NCBI GenBank assembly: GCA_902774145.1
Contig: CACYHC010000011.1
Location: forward strand, 1 to 51,698
Length of the DNA stretch: 51,698 nucleotides
Direction of reading: 5' to 3'
Origin: an uncultured Bacteroidia bacterium
GTDB lineage: Bacteria; Bacteroidota; Bacteroidia; Bacteroidales; UBA932
The translations under genes and the position numbers were made by a program. Shown here in pieces: positions 18,926 to 27,629 of the stretch (position 1 is its first letter; each line of letters begins with the position of its first letter). Below the pieces are notes generated by a model. It was not told where the DNA came from. It was given only the letters and a program-made list of their open reading frames with translations, and ran no database searches.

Positions 18926-19156
18926 TTATTATTCATTAGGGGAAGGTTCCCCTAAGACCCCTCTGTCGCGGCTCTGCCGCTCCGAATCCTGCGCGCCTGA
19001 ATGCCAGACATTATTATTCATTAGGGGAAGGTTCCCCTAAGACCCCTCTGTCGCGGCTCTGCCGCTCCGAATCCTGCGCGCCTAAACGCCAGACATTATT
19101 ATTCATTAGGGGAAGGTTCCCCTAAGACCCCTCTGTCGCGGCTCTGCCGCTCCGAA
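18911..19156. repeat. Three tandem copies of an 85-bp stem-loop repeat
   Basis: Units lie at 18911-18995, 18996-19080 and 19081-19156 (the last truncated at 76 bp). Units 1 and 2 are identical by eye; unit 3 differs at two positions (4 and 7). Each unit holds a 9-bp inverted repeat TTAGGGGAA-GG-TTCCCCTAA (18936-18955, 19021-19040, 19106-19125) and a GCGGC-TCT-GCCGC hairpin (18968-18980, 19053-19065, 19138-19150). The first 15 bases of units 1 and 2 are the reverse complement of the fabF 3' coding end. At 85 bp the unit is not a multiple of three, so it is not a coding repeat. It separates the convergent fabF and lipoprotein genes. Confidence 0.95.
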
Positions 19157-19189
19157 CGGATTGTCGCCCTTTGACATTCCCTGGCGAAT

Positions 19190-20728
19190 TCAATTAAGGC
19201 TGATGTTCACCCTTACCACCGAAATCGTTCCTGCATTGCAGGTCCAACTCTTGGAAACCTCCCTTGTAGCGAGAAGCTGATTATCCTGATCAAAGAACTC
19301 CACCTTCAAATAACTGAATGATTGCGGACTGATGGCCAGGACAACTTCATTATCCCCGTCATTATCGTACAAGACGGCGGAATTATAAAACAGGCCCGGA
19401 AAACCGCCCTGATCCCCAAAGGTATAATCCTGCATAGGGCCATACAAACAGTATCCGGCGAGTTGCGCATCGCTGTTGACGGTTACGCGAACCCAGGAAA
19501 AACCACTACTGGCAATAATATCCAGGAATCCCGTCAAGCAAGACAACTGCACTTCCGCTGACTGCTGCGTATACTCACAATAGCCATAAAAAGCGCAGGA
19601 ACGGTCAATAACCGTCGACGGGAAATCTACGGCTACGCAACCTTCCGTCCAAGACACATTGTCTGCAGGGTAGCCCAAATAATAACGTTGTGCAGCAGGA
19701 ACGGCGATTTCGCGCGATTCCGGGATTGTATAAATCTTATCGTTAATCCAGATTTCCGTCCCTGCGGGGATGGGATTATCGGACATTTGATCGGAAAAAG
19801 AACTTTTGGTCGTACTCTCAGCACCGGAATAAATGGAATTGAGAATCTTGAGAATCTGCTTCTCGGGCTCATATTCCTCCCAATCCGTAAGGCCTTCGTC
19901 GATACTATCCAACATTCCGAAAACGGAACGCTTGACAACGATCGGAGCGTCCATAACCTTGACGGCATATCGGTCAGCCGTATAGAGCGTAGCGGTCAAC
20001 CCCTCCGCGTGAGCGTGCGGCAGCATCGCGGCGAAGTAGTTTGTACCAGGAACGAAACCGCCTTCAGGGGCCTTCACGACAACGGAATCAACGGGTTCGG
20101 CGAAATCAAGAATTTGTGGTTTATTATCTTCGCCGAAGCTAAGCTGGACCTTGCCTGACATCGGGCTGCCGTCGTTAGATCGGAAAACAATCCTCCTAAT
20201 GCCTTCACGCGTTACGCTGAACCGCGCGCCGCCGCAGACATTCCAGAAAGAAAGCAGGAAATTGTTGCTCCTTGCAACAGCGGGGAAGAACTTGTCGGCA
20301 AAACCGTTGGCCTTCCCTTCCTGGATACACGGCAATGACAGGGTAATACTTTGTCCGTCACAACTATTCTCAGCATCATAAGGATAAGCAGCCCAATATC
20401 CGGGGAAAGCGCCTTCTTGTTCTATAACACCGATGAGCACATTCCCGACAAAACTCACTACGCCCTGCGGCTGGGTATTGGTTGAAACGAATCTGGCGGA
20501 CACGTCGTTACCGATAAAGACATTGATTTCCTCATTCGCGCTCCACCAGATGCTGGTTCCGTCATCCTGCAGTACAGTCCTGGAATCTGTATCCTTCTCA
20601 TCAGCCCAATCGGCGGTGAACTCCATCTTCGTTCCGGGCTTCAACAGCCCGGAGTCTTCCGTCCCCCTCGCACAAGAGAGGCAAGCCATTGCCACCGCAG
20701 CGGCATACAACAAGGATTTCGTTCTCAT
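19190..20728 (-). CDS. Secreted lipoprotein, fimbrillin-like
   Basis: 512 residues. A signal peptide ends in ACLSC (Cys19), a loose Bacteroidota lipobox. The segment at ~33-85 (EFTADWADEKDTDSRTVLQD, then SIWWSANEEINVF) resembles the N-terminal beta-domain of Bacteroidota fimbrillin/Mfa-like lipoproteins; the rest is beta-rich and unrecognised. It is probably exposed at the cell surface. GC is low: 25/60 at 19261-19320 and 24/60 at 19801-19860, against 40/60 at 18241-18300 in fabF and 32/60 at 21121-21180 in prfA. The start overlaps the prfA stop by 1 nt (TAATG), and the gene ends the long minus-strand run just before the repeat array. The family call is tentative. Confidence 0.65.
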   Translation of the reverse strand: MRTKSLLYAAAVAMACLSCARGTEDSGLLKPGTKMEFTADWADEKDTDSRTVLQDDGTSIWWSANEEINVFIGNDVSARFVSTNTQPQGVVSFVGNVLIGVIEQEGAFPGYWAAYPYDAENSCDGQSITLSLPCIQEGKANGFADKFFPAVARSNNFLLSFWNVCGGARFSVTREGIRRIVFRSNDGSPMSGKVQLSFGEDNKPQILDFAEPVDSVVVKAPEGGFVPGTNYFAAMLPHAHAEGLTATLYTADRYAVKVMDAPIVVKRSVFGMLDSIDEGLTDWEEYEPEKQILKILNSIYSGAESTTKSSFSDQMSDNPIPAGTEIWINDKIYTIPESREIAVPAAQRYYLGYPADNVSWTEGCVAVDFPSTVIDRSCAFYGYCEYTQQSAEVQLSCLTGFLDIIASSGFSWVRVTVNSDAQLAGYCLYGPMQDYTFGDQGGFPGLFYNSAVLYDNDGDNEVVLAISPQSFSYLKVEFFDQDNQLLATREVSKSWTCNAGTISVVRVNISLN

Positions 20729-21816
20729 TATTCTCCGGCCTCTTTGAGGCGCTCGGCGTTTTCCGCGACCTGGAGCTGGTCGATACAGGCCTGGATGTCC
20801 CCGTCCATAAAGACGGGCAGGTTGAACATGCTCCAGCCGGTGCGATGGTCCGTCACGCGGCCCTGGGGGTAATTGTAAGTACGGATTTTGGCGGAACGGT
20901 CGCCGGTGGAAACCATCGTCTTGCGCTTGGCGGAAATCTCGTCGAGATACTTCTGGTGCTCCAGGTTATAGAGCCGGGTACGAAGTTCCTCGAACGCGCG
21001 GTCCTTGTTCTTGAGCTGCGAGCGCTCCTCCTGACACTGCACCACGAGCCCCGTGGGGATATGCGTCAGGCGCACGGCGGAATAGGTGGTGTTCACGCCC
21101 TGGCCGCCGGGACCGGACGAACAGAACAAATCCAGCCGGATATCGTCCCAACTCAGGTCCACGTCGAATTCTCCCGCTTCCGGGAAGACCGCGACGGAAG
21201 CCGCCGAAGTCTGGATACGGCCCTGCGTTTCGGTCTGGGGCACACGCTGCACGCGGTGCACGCCGGATTCGTATTTCATCGTGCCGTAAACCGTATCGCC
21301 GGACAGCTTGAAGACAATCTGCTTGTAACCGCCGGAGGTGCCGGGCGTCTGGTCGGTGACCTCGAGCTTCCAGCCCTTCGATTCGGCGTAATGGGCATAC
21401 ATACGGAAAAGGTCGCCGGCAAAGATGGCCGCCTCGTCGCCGCCGGTACCGCCGCGAATTTCCACGATGGCGTTCTTGGCATCGTCCGGATCGGCGGGAA
21501 TCAGCAGCAGACGGATGCGCTGCTCCATTTCCGGCAGCTTCGGCTCAATCTCGGAAATCTCCTCCCGCGCCATCTCCTTCAGCTCGTCATCCTTCTCATT
21601 GAGCAGGATATCCTTCGCCGAGGCAAGGTCCGACAGCATCTTCTTATACTCCAGTCCCGCCGCGATAATCGGCTCCAACTCCTTGTAATCCTTGTTCAGC
21701 TGGACATAACGCTTCATATCCTGCATCACCTCCGGACTCGCCAGCTGGTCCTGCAGCGACTGGAACTTGTCCTGCAGCGACAACACCTTCTCCAATAAAT
21801 GATTATTCTCTGCCAT
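20728..21816 (-). CDS. prfA: Peptide chain release factor 1
   Basis: 362 residues. RF1 reads UAA and UAG and triggers peptidyl-tRNA hydrolysis. The GGQ motif is at 237-239 (SSGPGGQGVN). The codon-recognition tripeptide is PQT at 193-195 (RVPQTETQGR), the PxT form that marks RF1 rather than the SPF of RF2. The frame extends to 21840, but MAENNHLLEK at 21816 is the natural start and overlaps the upstream stop as ATGA. No prmC (the GGQ methyltransferase) is adjacent. The gene lies between an acetyltransferase and a lipoprotein gene in the long minus-strand run. Confidence 0.96.
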   Translation of the reverse strand: MAENNHLLEKVLSLQDKFQSLQDQLASPEVMQDMKRYVQLNKDYKELEPIIAAGLEYKKMLSDLASAKDILLNEKDDELKEMAREEISEIEPKLPEMEQRIRLLLIPADPDDAKNAIVEIRGGTGGDEAAIFAGDLFRMYAHYAESKGWKLEVTDQTPGTSGGYKQIVFKLSGDTVYGTMKYESGVHRVQRVPQTETQGRIQTSAASVAVFPEAGEFDVDLSWDDIRLDLFCSSGPGGQGVNTTYSAVRLTHIPTGLVVQCQEERSQLKNKDRAFEELRTRLYNLEHQKYLDEISAKRKTMVSTGDRSAKIRTYNYPQGRVTDHRTGWSMFNLPVFMDGDIQACIDQLQVAENAERLKEAGE

Positions 21817-22937
21817 CACACAATGTCTTTCAGATAACACCTGCGCCGCATAAACGGCTCTCGCTCATAACTGTTCCAGATATTCACCGCACTGTTGCTC
21901 TCAATCTGGGGATTGGAAATGGCCCAGCGGTTCCCGATCTTGAGCGCCTTGTCCGCCATCTCCTCATAATACACCGCCGACACCCCCTTGTTCTGCCACT
22001 GGGGCGCCGCTCCGTTCACCATCAGGTCCGTCGTCTCATAATTGCGCATCGCCCGCAGCAGATGCCACCAGCCGAAGGGGAACAAATGCCCCTTCGCCTT
22101 CTGGAGCGCCACGGAAATCGACGGAAACGAAATCCCGAACGCGACGATGTCGTTGTTCTCGTCCAGCAGCATACAACTCGCCTTATCGGTAATGAAAGGC
22201 ATCACGGACGCCGCCTCTTCCTCGATTTCTTCGTCGGTCAGCGGAATGTAATTCAGCACCGCCTCCGCAAAACTGTCGTTGTACACCTGGAAGAACCGGC
22301 GCACCAGCGCCTTGTCCTTCTTGAGCTCGTCCAGGCTCCCGACGTGCAGGTTGTACCGCTCCTTCACCAGCTTGGACACGCGGCGCGCCTTGTCGGGTAC
22401 CCCGTGGTTCGCCACCATCTTGTACTGCACCCAGTCGCACTCCTTGACAAAGCCGAGGCGCGTCATAAAGTCGTTGTAGTACGGATAGTTATACAGACAG
22501 TTGAAGGGCGGGATATTCTCGAAACCCTCCACCAGCATCCCCTGTTTGCCGAAGGTATTGTAGTAGAGCGGCCCGTGAATCTCGGTCATCCCCTGCGCCT
22601 TCGCCCAGGCCGTGGCCGTATCGATGAGGAGCTGCGACACGGCAAAATCCTCGATACAGTCGAACCAGCCGAAACGGGCGCGCTTCTTGTCATAGCGCTC
22701 GTTGTAGCGGGGGTTGATCATCCCACAGATGCGTCCGACCACCTTGTCGCCGTCCAGGGCCAGCCACATTTTGCGCTGGCAATACGCAAGCGGAGCCGCC
22801 TTCGTCAGGTTCTGCTCTTCCTGTCCGTGCAGGGCGGGAACATACTGGGGGCAGTTTTTGTACAGTTCGTCCGGGAAACGGATGAACTGCTTCAACGCCT
22901 TCTTCGTGAGGACTTCTTCGATGCGGTAGTCGTGCAT
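21816..22937 (-). CDS. GNAT-like N-acetyltransferase, YghO type
   Basis: 373 residues with two GNAT-like halves. The N-terminal half has KVVGRICGMINPRYNE (~65-80), and the C-terminal half runs from about 230 to 360, including WQNKGVSAVYYEEMADKA and INPQIESN-like ISNPQIESNS. It resembles the large cytoplasmic GNAT-fold proteins related to E. coli YghO. Acetyl-CoA transfer is inferred from the fold; the substrate is unknown. A TAACTTTG box at 22958-22965, inside the 3' end of ribF, could provide an internal promoter for this gene, prfA and the lipoprotein. Confidence 0.78.
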   Translation of the reverse strand: MHDYRIEEVLTKKALKQFIRFPDELYKNCPQYVPALHGQEEQNLTKAAPLAYCQRKMWLALDGDKVVGRICGMINPRYNERYDKKRARFGWFDCIEDFAVSQLLIDTATAWAKAQGMTEIHGPLYYNTFGKQGMLVEGFENIPPFNCLYNYPYYNDFMTRLGFVKECDWVQYKMVANHGVPDKARRVSKLVKERYNLHVGSLDELKKDKALVRRFFQVYNDSFAEAVLNYIPLTDEEIEEEAASVMPFITDKASCMLLDENNDIVAFGISFPSISVALQKAKGHLFPFGWWHLLRAMRNYETTDLMVNGAAPQWQNKGVSAVYYEEMADKALKIGNRWAISNPQIESNSAVNIWNSYEREPFMRRRCYLKDIV

Positions 22938-22940
22938 AAT

Positions 22941-23852
22941 TCAGTGGCTATAACTTGCAAAGTTAACGCATTTGCGCGAAATTTCCAATCGGTCCCGGCC
23001 GAGCTGGGCGGAGAGCGCGTCGAGCGAATCGAAGCGCCGCTCCTCGCGGATCCGTTCCAGGAAGCGGATGCGGATATCCAGTCCGTAGATATCCTCGTCA
23101 AAGTCAAGGATATGGGTTTCGACGGTCACGCCCCGGCCATCGCCGATGGTGGGCCGCACGCCGATGTTGGTCATCCCGAAATACTGCCCGCCGGCCACTT
23201 CCACCCGCACGAGATACACCCCGTTCGCCGGCACCAGCAGGCGCGGCTCGTAGAGTTGCATATTCGCCGTGGGGAAGCCGAGGGTCCGTCCGATGCGGTT
23301 TCCGGCCACCACCGCGCCCTTGAGGGTATAGTCCCAGCCGAGCATCGCCCGCGCGTCGCCGATACGGCCTTCGGAAAGGCAGCGGCGTATGGCGGTCGAA
23401 CTGACGGCCCGTGCACCGCCGGGGGCGGGAACGCTGTCGCAAAGCCGCACGTCCATGCCCAGGGCCGCGGCCAGTTCCGCGGTCTCGCCGGGCGGGAGCA
23501 GGTCCGCGCCGATGCGGTTGTCATAGCCCAACACGAGCGCCGCCGCACCGAAACGCGCCTGCAGTTCCCGCAGGTACGCTTCCGTAGACAGGGCGCCGAA
23601 TTCGCGGGAAAAGGGCAGGACCTCCACGCGGTCCACGCCCAGGGCCCGGATCATCGCCGTCTTGTCCTCAAGCGAGGTCAGCAGGGAGAGCGTATCGGCT
23701 TCCTGTTGGAGAACCGCCCGGGGGTGGGGCCAGAGCGTCACGACGACGCTCTCCTCTCCCCTTTCGCGCGCCAGGGAGACGAGCCGTGCAAGCACAAGAC
23801 GGTGCCCGAGATGGACACCGTCAAAAAATCCTGTCGCTACGCTTACAGCCAT
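22941..23852 (-). CDS. ribF: Bifunctional riboflavin kinase / FAD synthetase
   Basis: 303 residues. The N-terminal adenylyltransferase domain has the nucleotide-binding GFFDGVHLGH at 8-17 and the later STAIRRCLSEG. The C-terminal riboflavin kinase domain has GRTLGFPTANM with the PTAN motif. It makes FMN and then FAD. The ATG lies 10 nt inside the 3' end of the phosphorylase gene, so it is translationally linked to the glycogen module. No FMN riboswitch is visible or expected in that overlap. Confidence 0.94.
   Translation of the reverse strand: MAVSVATGFFDGVHLGHRLVLARLVSLARERGEESVVVTLWPHPRAVLQQEADTLSLLTSLEDKTAMIRALGVDRVEVLPFSREFGALSTEAYLRELQARFGAAALVLGYDNRIGADLLPPGETAELAAALGMDVRLCDSVPAPGGARAVSSTAIRRCLSEGRIGDARAMLGWDYTLKGAVVAGNRIGRTLGFPTANMQLYEPRLLVPANGVYLVRVEVAGGQYFGMTNIGVRPTIGDGRGVTVETHILDFDEDIYGLDIRIRFLERIREERRFDSLDALSAQLGRDRLEISRKCVNFASYSH
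22958..22965 (-). promoter_or_regulatory. Possible internal -7 box for the acetyltransferase-prfA segment
   Basis: The minus strand reads TAACTTTG, 20 nt before the acetyltransferase ATG, within the last codons of ribF. The match and spacing fit other promoters in the window, so it may give prfA expression independent of the glycogen genes. Confidence 0.4.
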
Positions 23853-26410
23853 TTTACGAGAGGGAGGTCCTGCCGGTGGGGCAGCAGGGGGTTCCGGGGA
23901 TAGACCCTGGTCCCGACCTGGTACAGACCGGTACGCTCGGGCACGGTATCCACGGCATAGCGGGCCACTCCGTTCTCAAAAGACTCCAGCTTGAATTCGC
24001 GATGCTCGCTGATATGCTGCTTTCCGGTCTTGTCGCTGACGGTAAAGAGAATCTCCACACCGACATCCTCCGGTTTGAGGCGCCCGAGGTCCAGGACGAC
24101 CTCGCAACGCATGGGATGCGCCTCGGAAAGGGTATAGGTCGCCTCGGGACGGGTGTAGGAAAGGACCTTCACATTGTTCCATTCCTCGCCCACCTGCTTC
24201 TTCCAGGCCGCAATCTCGCGGGCCTGGGCGCCGCCGTTCGCCGTAAGCGCGGAATAACGCTCATACAGCGGCTGGTAGTAGCGCTCGCAGTAGTCGGTCA
24301 GCATACGATTGGTGGTAAACTCGCTCGCCACCTTGGCAATGGTGTTCTTGATATAGCCGATCCAGGTCTTGCTGAGCCCCGTGGCCTTGTCCACCTTGTA
24401 GTAGGCCGGCGCAATCTCGTTTTCTAAGATGTCGTAAATCGACGCGGAATCCAGTTCGCTCTGGTAATTGTCGTCCTCGTAGGCGCGCTCCATCGGAAGG
24501 GCCCAGCCGGCATCCTTCTTGTAACCTTCCACCCACCAGCCGTCCAGCACGGAGAAGTGCATCACGCCGTTCATCGCGGCCTTCTCGCCGGAAGTACCGG
24601 AGGCCTCGAGGGGACGGGTCGGGTTGTTCAGCCACACGTCGACGCCCTGCACGAGCCGCTTGGCCAGGGTAATGTCGTAGCCCGGGACAAAGACGATCTT
24701 GCCGATGAAACGGTCCTGCTTGGAGATTTCGATGATTTGCCGGATCAGGTCCTGGCCGGCGCCGTCGGCGGGATGCGCCTTGCCCGCGAAGATGAACTGC
24801 ACGGGGCGTTCGGGGTTGTTGACGATGGCGTCGAGCCGGTCGAGGTTGCGGAACAGCAGGGTCGCCCGCTTGTAGGTGGCGAAACGGCGCGCAAAGCCGA
24901 TGGTCAGCACCTCCGGCCGCAGGTTCTTGTTGATGGTCACCACCTGGCTGGGGGAATAATGACCGCTCACCGCAGGGTCGGCCAGGCGCTCGGAAATGGC
25001 GCGGAACAGGTCCTTCTTCATGTTCTTGCGGACCGCCCAGATCTGCTCGTCCTCCACGTCGTAGATGCCCTCGAAACAGCGCTTGTCGTAGTGATGGGTC
25101 TTGAAGGCCTCGCCGAAGACCGGGGCGTGCAGTTCCTTCCAGGCGTGGGAGGCCCAGCTGGGATAGTGGACGCCGTTCGTCACATAGCCGATATGCAGTT
25201 CTTCCGGCAGATAGCCCGGATACATATTCGAGAAAATCTCCTGGCTGACCTTGCCGTGCAGCATCGATACGCCGTTCACGTTCTGGGAGATATTGGCGGC
25301 CAGGATGCTCATCGAGAACTTTTCTTCCTTGTCGTAGGCGTTGATCTTGCCCAGCGCCATCATCGTCTCCCAGCTGACACCCAGCAGGCGGGCGTACTCA
25401 TCCAGGTACTTGTGGAGCATTCCCTCGTCGAAGGCGTCGTGCCCGGCAGGCACCGGCGTATGCGTGGTGAACAGACCGGACGCACGGACCACCTCCAGCG
25501 CTTCGTCGAAGCTGTATTCCCCGCTCTGCACATATTCGCGCAGACGCTCCAGGCCGATGAAGGCGGCGTGCCCCTCGTTACAATGGTACACATGCGCATC
25601 GTTGATGCCAAGGGTCCGCAGCAGGCGGATACCGCCGATACCGAGCAGCAGCTCCTGCTTGAGCCGGTTTTCCCAGTCGCCGCCGTAGAGCTGGTGCGTA
25701 ATCTGCCGGTCTTCCGGGGAATTGGCCTCGAAATCCGTATCCAGGAGGTAGAGGTCGGTGCGGCCGACCGCCACTTTCCAGATGCGGGCGTGAAGGGTGC
25801 GCCAGGGGAAGGCCAGGGTGATGGTTTTCCACTCCCCGTTCTCATCGAGTACCGGTTCGGCCGGGGTACGGAGAAAGTCCTGCGCATCGTACTGCGCCAC
25901 CTGGTTGCCCTGGGCCGTGATTTTCTGGGTGAAATAACCGTAACGGTAGAGGAAACCCACCGCCACCATATTCACGTTCATGTCGCTGGACTCCTTGAGA
26001 TAGTCGCCGGCCAGGATACCCAGACCGCCGGAATAAATCTTCAGGGAAGTGTCCAGACCGTATTCCATACAGAAGTAGGCAATCTTCGGGTCCTTGCGCT
26101 GGGCCTTGAGTTCCATATAGGCGTTGAACTCGGTCATTACGGCCCGGAGCATCGACAGGAAAGCCACGTCCTTGGCCAGCTCCTTGTAGCGCTTGAGGCT
26201 GACCTTGTCCAGGATGGCCATCGGGTTGTGCCCGGATTTGTGCCAGAGGTCCGGATCCACGGTCTTGAAGAGGAGTTTGGCGTTGTCGTTCCAACACCAC
26301 CAGAGGTTCTTACACAGGGTTTCAAGGCCTCTGAGCTCGTCAGGAAGCCGGCGCGTCACCATAACGCTCTGCCAAGACGGGGAGCCCGTCTCGTTTCTGT
26401 TGTACTGCAT
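23843..26410 (-). CDS. glgP: Alpha-glucan phosphorylase (GT35)
   Basis: 855 residues of the bacterial alpha-glucan phosphorylase group, which releases glucose-1-phosphate from glycogen or maltodextrin. A short N-terminal region (ETLCKNLWWCWN) precedes the catalytic core. YFCMEYGLDTSLKIYSGGLGILAGD (split: YFCMEYGL, then KIYSGGLGILAGD) and the PLP-lysine segment EASGTSGEKAAMNG are visible, with SVLDGWWVEGY following. It is the most downstream enzyme of the glycogen module, 22 nt after the GH57 gene, and its 3' end overlaps ribF by 10 bp. Confidence 0.94.
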   Translation of the reverse strand: MQYNRNETGSPSWQSVMVTRRLPDELRGLETLCKNLWWCWNDNAKLLFKTVDPDLWHKSGHNPMAILDKVSLKRYKELAKDVAFLSMLRAVMTEFNAYMELKAQRKDPKIAYFCMEYGLDTSLKIYSGGLGILAGDYLKESSDMNVNMVAVGFLYRYGYFTQKITAQGNQVAQYDAQDFLRTPAEPVLDENGEWKTITLAFPWRTLHARIWKVAVGRTDLYLLDTDFEANSPEDRQITHQLYGGDWENRLKQELLLGIGGIRLLRTLGINDAHVYHCNEGHAAFIGLERLREYVQSGEYSFDEALEVVRASGLFTTHTPVPAGHDAFDEGMLHKYLDEYARLLGVSWETMMALGKINAYDKEEKFSMSILAANISQNVNGVSMLHGKVSQEIFSNMYPGYLPEELHIGYVTNGVHYPSWASHAWKELHAPVFGEAFKTHHYDKRCFEGIYDVEDEQIWAVRKNMKKDLFRAISERLADPAVSGHYSPSQVVTINKNLRPEVLTIGFARRFATYKRATLLFRNLDRLDAIVNNPERPVQFIFAGKAHPADGAGQDLIRQIIEISKQDRFIGKIVFVPGYDITLAKRLVQGVDVWLNNPTRPLEASGTSGEKAAMNGVMHFSVLDGWWVEGYKKDAGWALPMERAYEDDNYQSELDSASIYDILENEIAPAYYKVDKATGLSKTWIGYIKNTIAKVASEFTTNRMLTDYCERYYQPLYERYSALTANGGAQAREIAAWKKQVGEEWNNVKVLSYTRPEATYTLSEAHPMRCEVVLDLGRLKPEDVGVEILFTVSDKTGKQHISEHREFKLESFENGVARYAVDTVPERTGLYQVGTRVYPRNPLLPHRQDLPLVKWL

Positions 26411-26432
26411 TGTCTTTTAAGGTTCTATACTA

Positions 26433-27626
26433 CTACTTTTGCGCAAGCGCATCATTCACACGAATCATAAAGTCACTCAGGACGTTCATATAATTGATGA
26501 ACGCCTCGTAGGGAGTGTCATAAGGATTGAACTGCTTGTGGATTTCCCCGTCGGAGAAGAACTTGGTGCACATATAGTACAGGTGGTCGCTCTCCTGGAG
26601 ATGGCCGAAGTCTTCCCACAGCACGGGATCGTTGAGCAGGGAGAGCTTCTCGGTCAGGGAATAGAGCTTGTTGAAAGCATCCTGCTGCAGTTCATTGCCC
26701 AGCCACGCGGTGAGGTCACGCTCCTCGTCCGCCCAGGAAATGGCCTCGGGGACGGAGAGTTCCGACACACTCTTGTGGCGGCGCGCCACCTCGGAGGGCG
26801 TCTGGAAGTCCATCGTCTTGTCCGCGAGGACCGTGTCCGGCAGGGCGCGCATGAAATCAAAGATACCGCTCTCGGCGCTGCGGTGCTCGCCGAAGGTCTC
26901 GTAATCCATAAAGAGGTTCACCACCTCCCCTTCCGCAGCGGCGAGCCAGGCCGTAAACTTGTCGGCGGTCAGCGGCCACTCCGGCCAGGCGCGGTTCTCG
27001 AAGCGGAAGGCGATGTCGTCGGAAAGACCGTAGTTCCGGAGCAGAAGTTTCAGCTTCGGCTGGAAATCATTGGTATAAACATAGTTGGGACTGCGCCAGC
27101 CCATAATGTGGCGGGCACCTTCCGTCAGCATTGTCTTGAAGCCCAGTTTGTAGACCTCCTCGCCGATGGCGTCCGAATAAATCAGCTCGGTATTGCGGAA
27201 GGCCTGCGGCTTGACGCCGAAGTGCTCCTCGATGGCCGCCTTGTGCTTGAGCACCTGGTGGCTGAATTCCGCGGGGCTGGACAGCGACGCGAGCGAATGG
27301 TAATAGGTCTCGCAGAGGAACTCGACGCAGCCCGTATCGGCGAGCTTGCGGAAGGATTCCGTCACCTCGGGTGCATAGCGGTCGAACTGCTCCAGCGCCG
27401 ATCCGGAGATGGAGAAAGCGACCTTGAACTTGCCCTTGTGCTTTGCGATGGCTTCCAGCAGCAGCTGGTTCATCGGGAGGTAGCACTTCTGCGCCACCCG
27501 GCGGAGTATGGTCCGGTTTTCGAAATCGTCGTAATAATGGCTGTCCTTGCCAATGTCGAAGAAGCGGTACAGCCGGAGTCGTCTGGGCTGGTGTACCTGG
27601 AAATACAGGCAAATCGATTTCTTCAT
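26433..27626 (-). CDS. Glycoside hydrolase family 57 alpha-amylase-like protein
   Basis: 397 residues, intracellular (no signal peptide). GH57 motifs are present in order: HQP at 12-14, FLCETYYHS near 103-111, the putative nucleophile Glu147 in NTELIYSDAIG, and the putative acid Asp241 in DYETFGEH. It probably cleaves or transfers alpha-1,4-glucan chains of the cell's own glycogen. The gap to the upstream glycosyltransferase is 3 nt. The same neighbours (debranching enzyme, glycosyltransferase, GH57) are known from other Bacteroidota. Confidence 0.9.
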   Translation of the reverse strand: MKKSICLYFQVHQPRRLRLYRFFDIGKDSHYYDDFENRTILRRVAQKCYLPMNQLLLEAIAKHKGKFKVAFSISGSALEQFDRYAPEVTESFRKLADTGCVEFLCETYYHSLASLSSPAEFSHQVLKHKAAIEEHFGVKPQAFRNTELIYSDAIGEEVYKLGFKTMLTEGARHIMGWRSPNYVYTNDFQPKLKLLLRNYGLSDDIAFRFENRAWPEWPLTADKFTAWLAAAEGEVVNLFMDYETFGEHRSAESGIFDFMRALPDTVLADKTMDFQTPSEVARRHKSVSELSVPEAISWADEERDLTAWLGNELQQDAFNKLYSLTEKLSLLNDPVLWEDFGHLQESDHLYYMCTKFFSDGEIHKQFNPYDTPYEAFINYMNVLSDFMIRVNDALAQK

Positions 27627-27629
27627 ATT

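Noticed and set aside
18911-19156. CRISPR array
   Set aside because: Units abut with no spacers, there are only three, and no cas genes are present; it is a plain tandem repeat.
23843-23852. FMN riboswitch before ribF
   Set aside because: ribF starts inside the phosphorylase gene; no conserved RFN structure is visible.
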